Shown: positions 1-8,237 of the stretch, in pieces
Numbering within the stretch: the first letter of the stretch is position 1
Layout of the letters: every line of letters starts with the position of its first letter
Assembly (NCBI RefSeq): GCF_026420845.1
Contig: NZ_JAOWCB010000021.1
Coordinates: 40,226-104,225, forward strand
Direction of reading: 5' to 3'
Length of the DNA: 64,000 bases
Origin: Streptomyces sp. PR69
GTDB lineage: Bacteria; Actinomycetota; Actinomycetes; Streptomycetales; Streptomycetaceae
Notes under the pieces: model-generated
Seen by the model: only the letters and a program-made list of their open reading frames with translations
What the model was told of the DNA's origin: nothing
Databases searched by the model: none
Position numbers and translations under genes: made by a program

Positions 1-999
1 CCGTTCTCCATCTCCCTGGACGAGTTCACCGGCACATACGAGAAGACGGGCCCGCAGCGCGGCACCCCCCGCACCTTCCGGGCGGACGTCACCTACTCGC
101 AGGGCGACGGCAAGGACCACAAGGCCGCCATCGAGGTGAACAAGCCGCTCGTCATCGACGGCACCAAGGTCTATCTGCTGTCCCACGGCTATGCGCCCGT
201 CGTCACCGTCAAGGACGGGCGCGGCAAGGTCGTCTTCAACGGCGCGGTGCCGCTGCTGCCCATCGACGACAAGGTGTCCTCCACCGGCGCGATCAAGGTG
301 ATGGACGGCTACCGCGACAAGGACGGCAAGCGCGATCAGCTCGGCTTCGCCGCGTTCTTCGTGCCGACGTACGGGGGCAAGGGCAGCGGCCAGATGTTCT
401 CCCAGTTCCCGGGGCTGGAGTTCCCGGTGCTGAACGTCGGCGCGTACCACGGCAGCCTGGGCGTCGACTCCGGACTGCCGCAGAACGTGTACCAGCTCGA
501 CACCCGCAAGATGACGCCGTTCAAGGACGCCGACGGCAATGTGCTGAAGAAGTCGCTGCTGCCGGGCGAGACCCTTGAGCTGCCGGACGGCGCGGGCTCC
601 ATCACCTTCGAGAAAGAGGTGAAGGAGTGGGCCAGTTTCCAGATCTCGCAGCAGCCGGGCAACGGCTGGGCTCTCGGCGGCGCGATCGCCGCGATCGCCG
701 GTCTTGCCGCGTCGCTGTTCATCCAGCGCCGCCGGGTGTGGGTGCGGGCCCGGACGGGCGAGGACGGCGTCACCGTCGTCGAAATGGCGGCCCTCGGCCG
801 CAGCGAGTCGGCGAAGCTGCCGGAGGAGCTGGCCGACCTCGCCGCGACCCTGCACGCCGCGATGCCGACCGCCGAGACGCCCACCGCCGCGACGCCTGAT
901 CCCCCGGGCGTCGAGAAGGCCGGGGGCGCAGAGAGCAACGAGGACTCCGTGAACTCCGCGGACACCGTGGACACATCTGCCGAAGGGGCTGAGAAGTGA
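1..999 (+). CDS. resB: ResB-family cytochrome c biogenesis protein, C-terminal part
   Basis: The reading frame is open from base 1, so the N-terminus lies outside the window; 332 residues are visible. ResB (Ccs1) works with CcsA/CcsB in system II cytochrome c maturation, which delivers haem to apocytochromes on the outer face of the membrane. The visible part is a long extracytoplasmic domain followed by one membrane helix (about visible residues 222-242, GWALGGAIAAIAGLAASLF) and a basic stop-transfer RRR. The C-terminal tail of about 65 residues is Ala/Thr/Glu rich and probably disordered. The stop overlaps the GTG of ccsB (GTGA at 996-999), so the two are translationally coupled. Family assignment rests on this topology and the ccsB neighbour. 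Confidence 0.9.
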   Translation, partial: PFSISLDEFTGTYEKTGPQRGTPRTFRADVTYSQGDGKDHKAAIEVNKPLVIDGTKVYLLSHGYAPVVTVKDGRGKVVFNGAVPLLPIDDKVSSTGAIKVMDGYRDKDGKRDQLGFAAFFVPTYGGKGSGQMFSQFPGLEFPVLNVGAYHGSLGVDSGLPQNVYQLDTRKMTPFKDADGNVLKKSLLPGETLELPDGAGSITFEKEVKEWASFQISQQPGNGWALGGAIAAIAGLAASLFIQRRRVWVRARTGEDGVTVVEMAALGRSESAKLPEELADLAATLHAAMPTAETPTAATPDPPGVEKAGGAESNEDSVNSADTVDTSAEGAEK

Positions 1000-2084
1000 C
1001 TCTCGCCGCCGCGACCAACGAGAACCTCGCCAGCATCAGCAATGTGCTGATCTACTCGGCGATGGCCGTGTACACCCTGGCCTTCCTCGCCCATATCGCC
1101 GAGTGGGTCTTCGGCAGCCGCAGCAAGGTGGGCCGCACCGCCGCCGCGCTGACCACGGACGCCGGCCCCGCCGCGAAGACCGCCGCGGGCCCCGTCGTAC
1201 AGACCAGGGCAGGCGGCGCCGCCGTCCTGGAGCGGCCCAAGGTCATCACCCGCTCCGCCGCCGGGCAGCGGGACGTCCCGGACGGCCCCGGCGCCCACGG
1301 CGGCACCGAGAAGGGCGATCTGTACGGACGGATCGCCGTCTCCCTGACCGTCCTCGCCTTCCTCATCCAGGCCGCGGGCGTCCTCGCCCGCGCGCTCTCC
1401 GTGCAGCGTGCCCCCTGGGGCAATATGTACGAGTTCTCCATCACCTTCTCCACGGTGGCGGTCGGCGCGTACCTGGGCTTCCTCGCCGCGAAGAAGAACA
1501 TCCGCTGGATGGGGCTGCTGCTCGTCGCGACCGTCCTCGCCGACCTGGGCATCGCCACCACCTGGCTGTACACCGAGAGCGACCAGCTGGTCCCGGCGCT
1601 GCACTCGTACTGGCTGTGGATCCATGTCTCCACGGCCATCTTCTGCGGCGCGGTCTTCTACCTCGGCGCGGTCGGCACCCTGCTGTACCTCTTCCGCGAC
1701 TCGTACGAGGCGAAGCTCGCCCGCGGCGGCAGCCCCGGCCGCTTCGCCAGCTCCGTCCTGGAACGGCTGCCCTCGGCCGCCTCGCTGGACAAGTTCGCCT
1801 ACCGCGTCAACGCGGCCGTCTTCCCGCTGTGGACCTTCACGATCATCGCCGGGGCGATCTGGGCCGGGGACGCCTGGGGCCGGTACTGGGGCTGGGACGC
1901 CAAGGAGGTGTGGTCCTTCATCACCTGGGTCGCCTACGCCGCCTACCTCCACGCCCGCGCCACGGCCGGCTGGAAGGGCCGCAAGGCCGCCTGTCTGGCG
2001 CTGGTCGCCTTCGCCTGCTGGCTGTTCAACTACTACGGCGTCAATCTGTTCGTGAACAGCCTCCACGGCTACGCGGGCGTCTGA
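996..2084 (+). CDS. ccsB: CcsB/CcsA haem-handling cytochrome c biogenesis protein
   Basis: A 362-residue polytopic membrane protein, the partner of ResB in system II cytochrome c maturation. The Trp-rich haem-binding signature WGWDAKEVW lies at about residues 297-305, and the family C-terminus NYYGVNLFVNSLHGYAG is intact. An extra low-complexity Ala/Gly/Arg loop (about residues 45-105) separates the first helix from the rest, as in other actinobacterial members. The GTG start overlaps the resB stop by 4 bp and has no separate promoter. The last codons plus stop are duplicated just downstream: 17 bp at 2072-2088 recurs at 2092-2108. This is probably the last gene of the resABC-type operon. Confidence 0.93.
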   Translation: MTLAAATNENLASISNVLIYSAMAVYTLAFLAHIAEWVFGSRSKVGRTAAALTTDAGPAAKTAAGPVVQTRAGGAAVLERPKVITRSAAGQRDVPDGPGAHGGTEKGDLYGRIAVSLTVLAFLIQAAGVLARALSVQRAPWGNMYEFSITFSTVAVGAYLGFLAAKKNIRWMGLLLVATVLADLGIATTWLYTESDQLVPALHSYWLWIHVSTAIFCGAVFYLGAVGTLLYLFRDSYEAKLARGGSPGRFASSVLERLPSAASLDKFAYRVNAAVFPLWTFTIIAGAIWAGDAWGRYWGWDAKEVWSFITWVAYAAYLHARATAGWKGRKAACLALVAFACWLFNYYGVNLFVNSLHGYAGV

Positions 2085-2154
2085 CCGGCTGCGCGGGCGT
2101 CTGACCGGTCGTCCTGCGGTAGCGGGCGCGTTCCGGCGGCGTGACGCTGGTGCC

Positions 2155-2691
2155 ATGGGCAGTGAAGCGATTCCCTATGGCGCCAGCGAGACCCGCGACG
2201 GCGAGCACGTGCTGCACTTCGTGCTGCATCTGCCGCACCCCGTCGTCTATGTGTGGGCCGCCGTGGCCACACCGGAGGGCCTGCCCCAGTGGCTGGCGGC
2301 CGCGGATCTGCTGGAGCCGCGGCTCGGCGGAGACGTGACCCTGCGCTGGCTGAACACAAACACAGACAACCGGCACACCGTCGTGTCCGGGCGGGTCACC
2401 GCCTGGGAGCGGGAGTCCGTCGCGGAGTACACGGTCGAGCGGCACGGGCGGATGCGGTTCCATATGGAGCCGCCGCCCGCCGACTCGTTTGCGACGGTGC
2501 TGCGCTTCACCAATGAGTTCCGCGGCGACGAGGACTTCCGGCTCGACTGCCTCGCCGGATGGCACCGGCATTTCGAACTGCTGGACGATGCGCTGGACGG
2601 GCGGCCCGCGGACTGGTCCGCCTGGACCATGGACCGCTGGCGGCAGCTCCGGGAGGAGTACGCCCGGAGGCCGTCGCTCAGCCGACCGTGA
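2155..2691 (+). CDS. SRPBCC (START-like/AHSA1) domain protein
   Basis: A 178-residue soluble protein resembling the SRPBCC fold, AHSA1 (activator of Hsp90 ATPase) branch. Typical elements are the N-terminal strand with VVYVWAAVATPEGLPQWLAA, the central strand VTAWERESVAEYTVE, and a long C-terminal helix starting GWHRHFELLDDALDGRP. Such proteins bind small hydrophobic ligands or act as co-chaperones; no ligand can be inferred here. ATG 2155 is chosen because it precedes the whole domain; the ribosome site is weak. It converges on the 2OG oxygenase gene, with only 15 bp between the two stops, and the two gene ends share an imperfect 21-bp direct repeat. Confidence 0.8.
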   Translation: MGSEAIPYGASETRDGEHVLHFVLHLPHPVVYVWAAVATPEGLPQWLAAADLLEPRLGGDVTLRWLNTNTDNRHTVVSGRVTAWERESVAEYTVERHGRMRFHMEPPPADSFATVLRFTNEFRGDEDFRLDCLAGWHRHFELLDDALDGRPADWSAWTMDRWRQLREEYARRPSLSRP

Positions 2692-2706
2692 TCAGGCGGC
2701 AGTCGT

Positions 2707-3648
2707 TCAGCCGAGCGTGATCGCGTTCAGCTGGGCGCGCAGATGCGCATGGGAGTCGATGCCGCGGATCACGGTGCCCGGATCGCACTCGTAGAAGTAC
2801 ACCAGTGACATCAGCTCCTCGGCCGGTGCGTCCGCGGGCGGCGGCAGCACCCGGTGCCGCCCGGAACGCCAGCGGCCGCCGCTCCAGTGAGCCATCAGAT
2901 CGCCGATGTTGACCGTCAGCGCATCGGCCTCCGGGTCGTACGGGGCGTCCTCCCAGCCGCCCTCCTCCGTGAAGACCTGCAGCCCGCCCTTGCCCGACTG
3001 GCGGTCGAGGACCGTGACCGTGCCGAAGTCCGTATGCGGCCCGATCCGGAACTGGCCCGGCCGCGGCTCGCCGACCACCTCGCGCCCCGGATACCAGTTG
3101 ATGTTGAACCCCCAGGTGGGGTGCGCCGTGTGGCGGGTGAAGAAGTCCTCCTCCTCGCCGAGCGCCTCGCCCAGCAGTCCCAGCAGCCGGTCGGAGAGCG
3201 TACGCATCGCGCTGAGATACCGCTCCACGGCCGGGCGCAGCCCGGGGACCTCACGCGGCCAGGCGTTCGGCAGAAACCACTCGGCGTCCACCGCGGGGTC
3301 GCCGGTCGGCTCGTACGAGGCGAAGGAGAACGACTCCTTCAGATCGGGCGGGGTCTCGGTGCCCTCCGCATAGCCGTTGGCCTCCGCGCCCGGACCGAGC
3401 CAGCCGCGGCCGCCGACCCGCACCGCGTACGCCTCCTTGACGGGGGCCGGAAGCCGGAAGAAGCCACGGGCCAGCTCGCGGATCTCCGCCCGCAGCGACC
3501 GGTCGACGCCATGCCCGGCGACCATCAGGAATCCCGCGGTGCGCAGAGCGGCGTCCACGGCTGCGGCGGTACGGGCACGGGTCTCGGGGCCGCCGGTGAG
3601 CCAGGCGCTCAGATCGACCGTGGGGATACGCGCACCGGACGCCGTCAT
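2707..3648 (-). CDS. 2-oxoglutarate/Fe(II)-dependent oxygenase, isopenicillin N synthase-like
   Basis: A 313-residue protein with the DIOX_N plus 2OG-FeII_Oxy layout. The N-terminus (IPTVDLSAWLTGGPE) and AGFLMVAGHGVD match the family. The iron ligands are visible as HTDFG (about His205 and Asp207) and GRHRVLPP (about His265); the LMSLVYFYECD strand follows. The substrate is unknown. Relatives include isopenicillin N synthase, gibberellin oxidases and many uncharacterised bacterial enzymes. The ATG overlaps the stop of the upstream PLDc_N gene by 4 bp (3645-3648), so the pair is probably one transcript. Confidence 0.87.
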   Translation of the reverse strand: MTASGARIPTVDLSAWLTGGPETRARTAAAVDAALRTAGFLMVAGHGVDRSLRAEIRELARGFFRLPAPVKEAYAVRVGGRGWLGPGAEANGYAEGTETPPDLKESFSFASYEPTGDPAVDAEWFLPNAWPREVPGLRPAVERYLSAMRTLSDRLLGLLGEALGEEEDFFTRHTAHPTWGFNINWYPGREVVGEPRPGQFRIGPHTDFGTVTVLDRQSGKGGLQVFTEEGGWEDAPYDPEADALTVNIGDLMAHWSGGRWRSGRHRVLPPPADAPAEELMSLVYFYECDPGTVIRGIDSHAHLRAQLNAITLG

Positions 3649-4064
3649 GGCTGCTTGGGGTCCTCGCCCTGCCCCTGCTCGCGCTCGCGCCGCTCGTCCT
3701 GCTTGCCCTCGTCGTGCTTGCCCTCGTCCTGCTCGCTCTCTTCCTGGTTGCTCTTACGCGGTCTCTCCTGACGCTGCTTCTCATCGCGCAGCGACTGGAG
3801 GAACTCGGGATTGTCGTCCGGCGCCACCCATTTCGGCCGGCGGCCGCGGTGCCACTCGGAGGGGGTGCGGCCGTTCGCCGCCACACGGCGTGTCTTGCCC
3901 GCCGCCAGCCACACGACCGGGCCGACGATCCAGAAGAGCAGGATGATGAAGACCCAGGCGATCTTGGGCAGATGCTTGGCCTCGTCCTCGGGGGTGTTGA
4001 GGCAGTCGATGAACGCATAGATGGTCAGTGCCAGCGGCACGAGAAACATCAGGGCCCTGAGCAT
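3645..4064 (-). CDS. PLDc_N-domain membrane protein with charged tail
   Basis: A 139-residue protein starting MLRALMFLVPLALTIYAFID. Two hydrophobic helices (about residues 1-18 and 34-55, WVFIILLFWIVGPVVWLAAG) match the phospholipase D N-terminal membrane domain (PLDc_N), without any catalytic PLD domain. The C-terminal third is hydrophilic and repetitive (DEGKHDEGKQDE, Gln/Glu/Arg rich), probably disordered in the cytoplasm. ATG 4064 is chosen because the longer in-frame extension runs into the upstream tandem repeat and looks non-coding. It is the first gene of a two-gene unit with the 2OG oxygenase. Function unknown. Confidence 0.82.
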   Translation of the reverse strand: MLRALMFLVPLALTIYAFIDCLNTPEDEAKHLPKIAWVFIILLFWIVGPVVWLAAGKTRRVAANGRTPSEWHRGRRPKWVAPDDNPEFLQSLRDEKQRQERPRKSNQEESEQDEGKHDEGKQDERREREQGQGEDPKQP

Positions 4065-4131
4065 GGTGGACGCGTCCCCCAGAGTGCGGCGGCGGGCCTG
4101 CGCGGCCCAGGTGACACGGCCCAGGGTATCC

Positions 4132-4360
4132 GGCCGTCTGTTCTGCGCGGGGCGCGCGCAGCCTCCGCGTCCCCCTCCGGGCTGTGTTTGTCCGGGGGCG
4201 ACCCCCGGACCCCCGGTACGGCGGCCGTCTGTTCTGCGCGGGGCGCGCGCAGCCTCCGCGTCCCCCTCCGGGCTGTGTTTGCCCGGGGGCGACCCCCGGA
4301 CCCCCGGTACGACGGCCGTCTGTTCTGCGCGGGGCGCGCGCAACCCCCGCATCCCCCTCC
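4132..4360. repeat. 91-bp tandem direct repeat, about 2.5 copies
   Basis: The unit begins GGCCGTCTGTTCTGCGCGGG at 4132, 4223 and 4314, an exact 91-bp period. The first two units differ at only a few bases; the third stops after about 47 bp. Each full unit contains the hairpin-prone CCGGGGGCGACCCCCGG. It fills most of the divergent 311-bp gap between the PLDc_N gene and mqnL, so it lies in or next to both promoters. Confidence 0.93.
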
Positions 4361-4375
4361 GCGATACTGGGGCAC

Positions 4376-5830
4376 ATGGCTTACGACGATCTCCGCTCGT
4401 TGCTCAGGGCGCTGGAGCGCGAGGGCGACCTCAAGCGCATCAAGGCCGAAGTCGACCCGTATCTGGAAGTCGGGGAGATCGTCGACCGGGTCAACAAGGC
4501 CGGCGGGCCCGCGCTGCTCTTCGAGAATGTCCGCGGCTCCGCGATGCCCCTCGCGATGAACGTCTTCGGCACCGACCGCCGGCTTCTCAAGGCCCTCGGA
4601 CTGAAGTCGTACTCCGAGATCAGCGACAAGATCGGCGGCCTGCTCAAGCCCGAGCTCCCGCACGGTTTCGTCGGCGTCCGCGAGGCCTTCGGCAAGCTCG
4701 GCTCGATGGTCCACGTACCGCCGAAGAAGGTGAAGGAGGCCCCCGTACAGGAGGTCGTCCTGCGCGGCGACGACGTGGATCTGGACCGGCTGCCGGCGCT
4801 GTTCACTTGGCCCAAGGACGGCGGCTCCTTCTTCAACCTGGGCCTCACCCACACCAAGCACCCCGAGACCGGCGTCCGGAACCTCGGCCTGTACCGGCTC
4901 CAGCGCCATGACCGGAGCACCATCGGCATGCACTGGCAGATCCACAAGGACAGCCGCAACCACTACCAGGTCGCCGCCAAGCGCGGCGAACGGCTGCCGG
5001 TCGCGATCGCGTTCGGCTGCCCGCCGGCCGTGACATACGCGTCCACCGCGCCGCTGCCCGGCGACATCGACGAGTATCTCTTCGCGGGCTTCGTCCAGGG
5101 CAAGCGCATCGAGATGGTCGACTGCAAGACCGTCCCGCTGCAGGTTCCCGCGCAGGCGGAGGTCGTGCTCGAAGGCTGGCTGGAGCCGGGCGAGATGCTG
5201 CCGGAAGGGCCCTTCGGCGATCACACCGGCTTCTACACCCCGCAGGAGCCGTTCCCCGCGCTGACCATCGACTGTGTGACCATGCGCCGCCGGCCGCTGC
5301 TCCAGTCGATCGTCGTGGGCCGCCCGCCGACGGAGGACGGCCCGCTGGGCCGGGCCACCGAGCGGTTCTTCCTCCCCCTGCTCAAGATCATCGTGCCGGA
5401 CATCGTGGACTACCACCTCCCCGAGTCCGGCGGCTTCCACAACTGCGCGATCGTCTCGATCGACAAGAAGTACCCCAAGCACGCGCAGAAGGTCATGCAC
5501 GCCATCTGGGGCGCGCACATGATGTCGCTGACCAAGCTGATCGTGGTGGTGGACGCCGACTGCGATGTCCACGATCTGCACGAGGTGTCCTGGCGGGCCC
5601 TCGGCAACACGGACTACGCACGCGACCTGACCGTGGTCGAGGGCCCGGTGGATCATCTGGACCACGCCTCCTACCAGCAGTTCTGGGGTGGCAAGGCAGG
5701 CATCGACGCGACCCGCAAGCTGCCTGAGGAGGGGTACGTGCGAGACGGGGGCTGGCCGGACATGGTGGAGTCCGACCCGGAGACGGCGGCGCTTGTCGAC
5801 CGCCGCTGGAAGGAGTACGGGCTGTCGTGA
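4376..5830 (+). CDS. mqnL: UbiD-family menaquinone biosynthesis decarboxylase
   Basis: A 484-residue UbiD-type decarboxylase that should need prenylated FMN made by UbiX. It starts MAYDDLRSLLRALEREGDLK and keeps UbiD landmarks such as GGPALLFENV, EGPFGDHTGFYTP and PTEDGPLGRATERFF. In the futalosine pathway a UbiD homologue is assigned to removal of the ring carboxylate of the dihydroxynaphthoate intermediate. The ATG at 4376 directly follows GATACTGGGGCAC, which would suit a leaderless transcript (GATACT ending 7 bp before the start). The stop overlaps the mqnP GTG by 4 bp. The symbol mqnL follows usage for this family member. Confidence 0.92.
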   Translation: MAYDDLRSLLRALEREGDLKRIKAEVDPYLEVGEIVDRVNKAGGPALLFENVRGSAMPLAMNVFGTDRRLLKALGLKSYSEISDKIGGLLKPELPHGFVGVREAFGKLGSMVHVPPKKVKEAPVQEVVLRGDDVDLDRLPALFTWPKDGGSFFNLGLTHTKHPETGVRNLGLYRLQRHDRSTIGMHWQIHKDSRNHYQVAAKRGERLPVAIAFGCPPAVTYASTAPLPGDIDEYLFAGFVQGKRIEMVDCKTVPLQVPAQAEVVLEGWLEPGEMLPEGPFGDHTGFYTPQEPFPALTIDCVTMRRRPLLQSIVVGRPPTEDGPLGRATERFFLPLLKIIVPDIVDYHLPESGGFHNCAIVSIDKKYPKHAQKVMHAIWGAHMMSLTKLIVVVDADCDVHDLHEVSWRALGNTDYARDLTVVEGPVDHLDHASYQQFWGGKAGIDATRKLPEEGYVRDGGWPDMVESDPETAALVDRRWKEYGLS

Positions 5831-6729
5831 GCGCCTCCGCCGCAGCCGTACCCGGACCCGGTCGCACCCGCGCGTTTCTGCGCCTGGTGATGATCGAGCA
5901 CTCGGTCTTCGCGCTGCCCTTCGCCTATATCGCCTCCCTCACCGCGATGTTCCGGATCGACCAGAGCATCCACTGGGGCGAACTGCTCCTCGTCACCGTC
6001 GCCATGGTCGGGCTGCGCACCTTCGCGATGGCCTGCAACCGGATCATCGACCGTGAGATCGACGCCCGCAATCCGCGCACGGCGGGCCGGGAACTGGTCA
6101 CCGGAGCGGTCTCCGTGCGCTCCGCGTGGACCGGCGCGCTGATCGCCGTGGTGATCTTCCTGGGCGCGGCGGCCGCGCTGAACCCGCTCTGCCTCGCCCT
6201 CGCCCCGCTCGCCGTGATCCCGATGGTGGTCTATCCGTACGGCAAGCGCTTCACCAACTTCCCGCACGCGATCCTGGGCCTGGCACAGGCGATCGGCCCG
6301 ATCGGGGCATGGCTCGCCGTCACCGGCGCATGGTCCTGGGAGGCGGTGATCCTCGGATTCGCCGTCGGCATCTGGATCGGCGGCTTCGACCTGATCTTCG
6401 CCTGCCAGGACGTCGAGGCGGACCGCACCCAGGGCGTGATGTCGGTCCCGGCCCGCTTCGGCGTTCCGGCGGCGCTGTGGGGTGCGCGGTGGAGCCATGC
6501 GGTGACGATGCTGCTGTTCGTCTGGTACGCGCTGGCGACGGACGCGGGGGCGTTCTTCTGGCTGGGGCTCGGGGTGGTGGCGACGGCGTTCGTGTACGAG
6601 CACACGATTGTGCGGCCGCATGATCTTTCGCGGCTGAACCGGGCGTTCTTCACCGTGAACGGCTTTATCGGGATCGCGCTGTTCTGCTGTGCGCTGCTTG
6701 ATCTGCTGGTGCGGGGGCTCACGGCCTGA
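5827..6729 (+). CDS. mqnP: UbiA-family menaquinone prenyltransferase MqnP
   Basis: A 300-residue UbiA-superfamily integral membrane prenyltransferase that attaches the polyprenyl chain to the menaquinone ring precursor. Both Asp-rich, Mg-diphosphate-binding motifs are present: NRIIDREIDARNPRT (about residues 75-89) and DLIFACQDVEADRTQG (about 191-206). Eight to nine hydrophobic helices are expected. The GTG start overlaps the mqnL stop (GTGA). The polyprenyl diphosphate synthase gene at 49589 is a plausible source of its lipid substrate. Confidence 0.92.
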   Translation: MSASAAAVPGPGRTRAFLRLVMIEHSVFALPFAYIASLTAMFRIDQSIHWGELLLVTVAMVGLRTFAMACNRIIDREIDARNPRTAGRELVTGAVSVRSAWTGALIAVVIFLGAAAALNPLCLALAPLAVIPMVVYPYGKRFTNFPHAILGLAQAIGPIGAWLAVTGAWSWEAVILGFAVGIWIGGFDLIFACQDVEADRTQGVMSVPARFGVPAALWGARWSHAVTMLLFVWYALATDAGAFFWLGLGVVATAFVYEHTIVRPHDLSRLNRAFFTVNGFIGIALFCCALLDLLVRGLTA

Positions 6730-6804
6730 CTGGCCACATCCAGTCCCGTGGGGGTACCGCCGTGGGGGTGCCCCCGGACGGAGTCTGGGGGAGGCAGCTG
6801 GGGG

Positions 6805-6844
6805 AGATTGAGGCGCGGGGGTCCGGGGGCGGAGCCCCCGGTTA
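6805..6844. repeat. dispersed GC-rich intergenic repeat with hairpin
   Basis: GATTGAGGCGCGGGGGTCCG is followed by the perfect hairpin GGGGGC-GGA-GCCCCC at 6825-6839 and GGTTA. This is one copy of a repeat family also seen near 21903-22033, 45942-45994 and 60763-60815. It sits between convergent mqnP and the rhomboid gene and may terminate both. The last bases, TTA, supply the rhomboid stop codon. Confidence 0.85.
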
Positions 6845-7456
6845 CCAGGCGCCCGGGCCCGTGGCGGCCGGACGCCGCGGCGGGTCGCGGAAGAGGAACG
6901 CCGCGGCCGCGCCGCCCAGCAGGCCGAACAGATGGCCCTGCCAGCTGATGGCCGCGTCCGTGGGGAGGACGCCCCAGATGAGGGAGCCGTACAGCGCGGC
7001 GACGACCAGGCCGATGACGACCTCCAGCGGTTTGCGGTTGACGAAGCCGCGGACCAGCAGATAGCCGAAGAGGCCGAAGACGACGCCGGACGCGCCCGCG
7101 GTGATGCTGTTGTCGGGTGAGGTCAGCCAGATGCCGAGGCCGGAGACGACGATGATGGTCGCCGCGACCGCGAGGAAGCGGCGGATGCCGGAGAGCGCGG
7201 CCAGAAAGCCCAGGATGAGCAGCGGCACGGTGTTGGCCGCGACATGCTCGAAGCCGTGGTGCAGAAACGCCGCGGGGATGACGTCCCGCAGCTCGGCGGG
7301 CTGGCGCGGTGTGATCCCGTACGTGTGAAGTCCGCCGCCCGTCGCCAGGTCGAGGGCCTGAAGGGTCCACAGCAGCGCCACCCAGCCCAGCATCAGCTTG
7401 GCCGCGGCCAGGGCGCGGGCGCTCGGGCTCCATCCGGTCGGTTCCCCGGTCGCCAT
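6842..7456 (-). CDS. rhomboid-family intramembrane serine protease
   Basis: A 204-residue six- to seven-helix protein with rhomboid catalytic signatures: HHGFEHVAAN (HxxxN in helix 2), GASGVVFG with the nucleophilic Ser, and WQGHLFGLLGG with the catalytic His. Rhomboids cleave single-pass membrane proteins within the membrane; no substrate can be assigned. ATG 7456 is chosen because GAGGGGG lies about 7 bp upstream; a GTG at 7471 would add five residues and destroy that spacing. The stop codon falls inside the dispersed intergenic repeat. Confidence 0.9.
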   Translation of the reverse strand: MATGEPTGWSPSARALAAAKLMLGWVALLWTLQALDLATGGGLHTYGITPRQPAELRDVIPAAFLHHGFEHVAANTVPLLILGFLAALSGIRRFLAVAATIIVVSGLGIWLTSPDNSITAGASGVVFGLFGYLLVRGFVNRKPLEVVIGLVVAALYGSLIWGVLPTDAAISWQGHLFGLLGGAAAAFLFRDPPRRPAATGPGAW

Positions 7457-7538
7457 GGAAAGCCCCCTCACGGTCGCAGTGCCTTCTCCGCGGAAACGTC
7501 CGGGGCACCGTGCACAGTTCCGGGCCCGCCCCGGCGGA

Positions 7539-7544
7539 TAGGCT
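7539..7544 (+). promoter_or_regulatory. -10 element for ubiX, leaderless arrangement
   Basis: TAGGCT ends 7 bp before GTG 7552, the spacing expected if transcription begins at the start codon. No convincing -35 was seen. Confidence 0.45.
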
Positions 7545-7551
7545 CATTGGC

Positions 7552-8232
7552 GTGGAGCCGGTACAAGAACAGCGTCGCCCCTGGGTCGTCGGGGTGTCGG
7601 GCGCGTCGGGGACCCCTTATGCGGCCGCCGTGCTGCGCGGTCTGCTCGCCGCGGGCGAGAGCGTGGATCTGGTGGTGAGCCGGGCCGCGCGGCTGACCCT
7701 GCTCGACGAGACGGGCATCTCCTTCAGGGACGCGCGCTGGCGGGAGGATCTGGCCGAGTGGCTGGCGCGCGGGGCCGACAGCAAGCCCGACGCGTTCGAC
7801 GGCGGCGCGGTGGACGTGTCGGACGTACGGCACTGGGCGGCGGGGGATCTGGCCGCCGGGCCGTCCTCGGGGTCGTACCCCGTCAAGGGGATGCTGATCG
7901 TGCCCGCGTCGACGGCCTGTGTGGCGGGTGTGGCGCTGGGGCTTTCGAAGGATCTGCTGCAGCGGGCGGCGAGCGTGACGCTGAAGGAGCGGCGGCCGTT
8001 GGTCGTGGCGGTGCGGGAGACTCCGCTCAGCGGTCAGACGCTGAAGGCGCTGGTGACGCTGGACGAGGCGGGCGCCGTGGTGCTGCCCGCCTCTCCGGCG
8101 TTCTACGCGGGGGCGACGCACATCCAGGATCTGGTGGACTTCGTCGCGGGGCGGGTGCTGGACGCGGCAGGCGTGCCGCATCGGCTGTACCGCCGTTGGG
8201 GGGGAGAGCTGGGCGGCTCTCGTACCGGTTAG
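7552..8232 (+). CDS. ubiX: UbiX-family flavin prenyltransferase
   Basis: A 226-residue UbiX (MqnM in some futalosine literature). It prenylates FMN to give the prFMN cofactor used by UbiD-type decarboxylases such as the mqnL product. FMN-site signatures are VGVSGASGTPYA near the N-terminus, the PASTACVAGVALGLSKDLLQ block, and LKERRPLVVAVRETPLS. GTG 7552 is preferred over an in-frame GTG at 7510, because the -10-like TAGGCT sits between them and the extra 14 residues look unlike the family. An insertion around residues 70-105 is somewhat longer than in E. coli UbiX. It converges with the small basic gene, 5 bp apart. Confidence 0.9.
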   Translation: MEPVQEQRRPWVVGVSGASGTPYAAAVLRGLLAAGESVDLVVSRAARLTLLDETGISFRDARWREDLAEWLARGADSKPDAFDGGAVDVSDVRHWAAGDLAAGPSSGSYPVKGMLIVPASTACVAGVALGLSKDLLQRAASVTLKERRPLVVAVRETPLSGQTLKALVTLDEAGAVVLPASPAFYAGATHIQDLVDFVAGRVLDAAGVPHRLYRRWGGELGGSRTG

Positions 8233-8237
8233 CCCGG

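Noticed and set aside
4132..4360. CRISPR-like array
   Set aside because: The 91-bp units are contiguous with no unique spacers, and no cas gene is nearby.
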